Of a DNA stretch of 54,377 bases, positions 52,340 to 54,377 are shown in pieces. The DNA is taken from the NCBI RefSeq assembly GCF_000310145.2, contig NZ_AMXA01000025.1, forward strand, positions 1-54,377. Direction: 5' to 3'. The translations under genes and the position numbers were made by a program. The stretch comes from Thauera sp. 28. GTDB lineage: Bacteria; Pseudomonadota; Gammaproteobacteria; Burkholderiales; Rhodocyclaceae. Within the stretch, counting starts at the first letter, position 1, and every line of letters begins with the position of its first letter. The notes below the pieces were generated by a model. The model did no database searches, was not told the origin of the DNA, and was given only the letters and a program-made list of their open reading frames with translations.

Positions 52340-52458
52340 GACGAGACTCCTTCGTTCAACGTGAGAGGTGGCGTTCGGCATAAGCCGCTTGGCGTCGCCT
52401 TGCACCGAACACGTCGCGGACTTTAAAGGTCCATCCTCGTCGAATCGCGAACTGCCAG

Positions 52459-52474
52459 ATTACGATTTCGTAAT
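52459..52474. promoter_or_regulatory. Candidate operator of the metal two-component system
   Basis: ATTACGA-TT-TCGTAAT, a 7+7 bp perfect inverted repeat, lies 34 bases upstream of the response-regulator start, in the divergent region with the DUF4148 gene. OmpR-family heavy-metal regulators (CzcR, CopR, CusR) bind short repeats of this general kind. Assignment is inferred. Confidence 0.5.
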
Positions 52475-52508
52475 GTGATGGTTTCGGCATCTCCGCGATA
52501 ATCGCTGC

Positions 52509-53195
52509 ATGAAGATTCTGGTTGTGGAAGACGAGCCCAAGCTCGCCGAATACCTACGCAGGGCGCTCACCGAAAGCAATTACATCGTGGATGTCGCGCA
52601 CAGCGGCACGGATGGCCGCTATCTCGCGACCGAAGGGCATTACGACCTCGTCCTCCTCGACGTCATGCTTCCGGGGCTGGATGGCTATGCCGTCTTGCAA
52701 GAACTGCGTCGGGGCAAACACGTACCCGTCCTGATGCTGACCGCGCGGGACGAGGTCGAGGATCGGGTCAGAGGCCTGCAGGCGGGTGCCGACGATTACC
52801 TGGTGAAGCCGTTTGCACTGTCCGAGTTGCTCGCTCGCGTGCAGGCCTTGTTGCGGCGCGGTGCCTTGCGCTCGGATAGCCAGGATTCAACGGTGCTCCG
52901 TTTGGCGGACCTCGAACTCGACCTGGTTCGGCGCAAGGCGTCACGATCCGGGCAGCGCCTCGACCTGACCGCCAAGGAGTTCACGTTGCTGACGTTGCTG
53001 CTGCGCCGGCAAGGGCAGGTCCTTTCCCGTACCGCGCTCGCAGCGCAGGTGTGGGACATGAATTTCGACAGCAATACGAACGTGGTCGAAGTTGCGGTGC
53101 GCCGGTTGCGCGGCAAGATCGACGACGCTTTCGAGAAGAAGTTGTTGCATACCGTGCGCGGCATGGGATACGTCCTTGAGGACCGGAAGCCCTGA
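52509..53195 (+). CDS. czcR: OmpR-family heavy-metal response regulator
   Basis: A 228-residue response regulator. The receiver domain begins [20 protein letters not shown] with the acidic pair, and the phosphorylated Asp is in [15 protein letters not shown] (about residue 51). The conserved Lys is in [16 protein letters not shown]. The C-terminal winged helix ends [20 protein letters not shown] and GMGYVLEDR, as in CzcR/CusR/IrlR. It is followed two bases later by its sensor kinase. It should activate the czc operon and perhaps itself when periplasmic metal rises. Exact metal unknown. Confidence 0.9.
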   Translation: MKILVVEDEPKLAEYLRRALTESNYIVDVAHSGTDGRYLATEGHYDLVLLDVMLPGLDGYAVLQELRRGKHVPVLMLTARDEVEDRVRGLQAGADDYLVKPFALSELLARVQALLRRGALRSDSQDSTVLRLADLELDLVRRKASRSGQRLDLTAKEFTLLTLLLRRQGQVLSRTALAAQVWDMNFDSNTNVVEVAVRRLRGKIDDAFEKKLLHTVRGMGYVLEDRKP

Positions 53196-53197
53196 GA

Positions 53198-54377
53198 ATG
53201 CGCAATCCGCGTTCGCTTAGCCGCTGGTTATCGTGGTGGCTCGCCGTGCTGGCCTCGCTGGGGCTCGGCTTGGTCTGCTCGATCGTTTACGTGGGCGCGA
53301 GTCTAAATCTCTCCAACAAGCAGACGGACGAACTGCGGCACAAGCGGGACATAGTGCGCCATCTCGTCGGCGAGATTGCAACGCGGGACGCGTTGCCGAG
53401 CCTGCGTCACAAGCTCGACGACTTCTTTGTGGGCCATGCCAACCTCGAGTTACGGCTGATCCAGGGATCTGACGCTCTTCTGTACGCAACTCCGGCGCGT
53501 TCAAGCCCCGGCGCAATCCTGCGGCGGGATGAGTTCGAAATCTCCGTGCCATGGTCGCCCACAACCATGCTGCGCGCCGAATTGATGCTCGACAGCAGCG
53601 CCGACGCGCTGCTTTTGGAGCAGTTGGCCTGGACGCTACTCGCGAGCGCCCTTGGTGGAGCGGCGGCCATCTCAGTGGGCGGCGCATGGCTCGTTCGTAG
53701 AGCGCTCTTGCCTGTTCGCGACCTGGCTCGACAAGCAGCGGCCCTAAGCCCGGAAAGCGTTGGACAGCCGCTTGACGGCTCCGCCCAGGCACAGGAGCTT
53801 CAGCCGTTGGTCACACAATTCAACGCGCTCCTGGTTCGATTGAACCGCGCATATCAACAACTGGAAGGGTTCAACGCCGATGTCGCTCACGAGCTGCGCA
53901 CACCGCTGGCGACCTTGATTGGTGAGACCGAGCTAGCTCTGAGTCGTCAGCGCGATGTCGCCGAACTGCGCGATGTGCTCGGATCGAACCTCGAGGATCT
54001 TCAACTTTTAGCGGGGCTGGTCAATGACATGTTGTTCTTGTCCCGGGCCGATCGCGGGGAGCGCGCCCGTCGCCACCGTGTGGATAGCCTGGCCGAACTG
54101 GTGTCCGAGGTCATCGAATTCCACGAAGCGTCAATGCAGGAGGCCGGCGTGACTGCGCGCTTACGCGGTGACGGCATGGGCACAGTCGATGCTGGTTTGG
54201 TTAGGCGTGCGCTATCGAACCTGCTCGCCAACGCGACCCGTTTTGCAGAGCGCGGATCGGTAATCGAGGTCGATATCAAGCAGGACGCGGATGGCCGCAT
54301 TTGCCTGTCTGTCAGCAACACGGGCCCTGTCATCCCCCCGGAGCATTTGCCTCGTCTATTCGACCGCTTTTATCGGG
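53198..54377 (+). CDS. czcS: Heavy-metal sensor histidine kinase, cut by right window edge
   Basis: An open frame of 393 codons from ATG 53198 to the edge, with no stop. Residues about 12-37 form the first membrane helix and about 145-168 the second, flanking a short periplasmic sensor; a HAMP-like linker and the H-box FNADVAHELRTPLATLIGE (phospho-His near residue 231) follow. N-box RRALSNLLANATRFA and the start of the F-box (EHLPRLFDRFYR) are present; the G2 region lies beyond the window. Its partner is the regulator just upstream. A related kinase fragment is found at 35458-35685. Confidence 0.85.
   Translation, partial: MRNPRSLSRWLSWWLAVLASLGLGLVCSIVYVGASLNLSNKQTDELRHKRDIVRHLVGEIATRDALPSLRHKLDDFFVGHANLELRLIQGSDALLYATPARSSPGAILRRDEFEISVPWSPTTMLRAELMLDSSADALLLEQLAWTLLASALGGAAAISVGGAWLVRRALLPVRDLARQAAALSPESVGQPLDGSAQAQELQPLVTQFNALLVRLNRAYQQLEGFNADVAHELRTPLATLIGETELALSRQRDVAELRDVLGSNLEDLQLLAGLVNDMLFLSRADRGERARRHRVDSLAELVSEVIEFHEASMQEAGVTARLRGDGMGTVDAGLVRRALSNLLANATRFAERGSVIEVDIKQDADGRICLSVSNTGPVIPPEHLPRLFDRFYR

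Overview
The window comes from a high-GC betaproteobacterium, most likely a Rhodocyclales organism of the Thauera/Azoarcus/Aromatoleum type. This is inferred from codon use, the BREX layout, CzcI-family proteins and PbrR/CadR-type operators; no rRNA or tRNA gene is present to confirm it. Both edges cut genes: a zinc-finger protein on the left (minus strand) and a heavy-metal sensor kinase on the right (plus strand).

Left third (about 0.8-22.6 kb) is a defence island built on a complete type 1 BREX system: brxR-brxA-brxB-brxC-pglX-pglZ-brxL, all on the plus strand. Three foreign modules interrupt the core. (1) An antisense VapBC-like toxin-antitoxin pair lies between brxC and pglX. (2) Three genes lie between pglX and pglZ: a uracil-DNA-glycosylase-like protein, a membrane-anchored or exported PD-(D/E)XK-like nuclease, and a glycine-rich membrane protein with a large soluble domain. 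(3) A ZorA-ZorB-HNH cassette lies between pglZ and brxL and has the gene content of type II Zorya (zorA-zorB-zorE). Overlapping starts and stops suggest the modules are co-transcribed with the core. This nested, membrane-heavy BREX is the most likely undescribed system in the window.

Middle (22.6-34.5 kb). First comes a 650-bp stretch with a minus-strand remnant and structured element typical of mobile DNA. Then follow a DEDDh exonuclease, the ribosome-rescue hydrolase ArfB, a MerR-like regulator translationally coupled to a VIT/VWA protein, the RNA ligase RtcB, an HNH protein, an HD hydrolase and an ADP-ribosylglycohydrolase, all on the plus strand. An H-NS-like protein and an SOS mutagenesis operon in unusual order (zinc-ribbon protein, umuC, umuD, with a LexA-like box) face them on the minus strand. 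A frameshifted HD-hydrolase pseudogene and low-complexity repeats follow.

Right third (34.5-54.4 kb) is a metal-resistance island. It has a Zn/Cd/Pb P-type ATPase with a divergent MerR regulator, a cation diffusion facilitator with its own divergent MerR regulator, and two diverged copies of a czcI-dsbB-dsbA-ynfA cassette, the second with ynfA truncated. A CzcCBA-like RND efflux operon, with accessory His-rich periplasmic proteins and a third czcI paralogue, is followed by an OmpR-family regulator and sensor kinase. Truncated copies of a lipoprotein gene and a sensor kinase near 35.1-35.7 kb show that this island has been rearranged by recombination between repeated modules.
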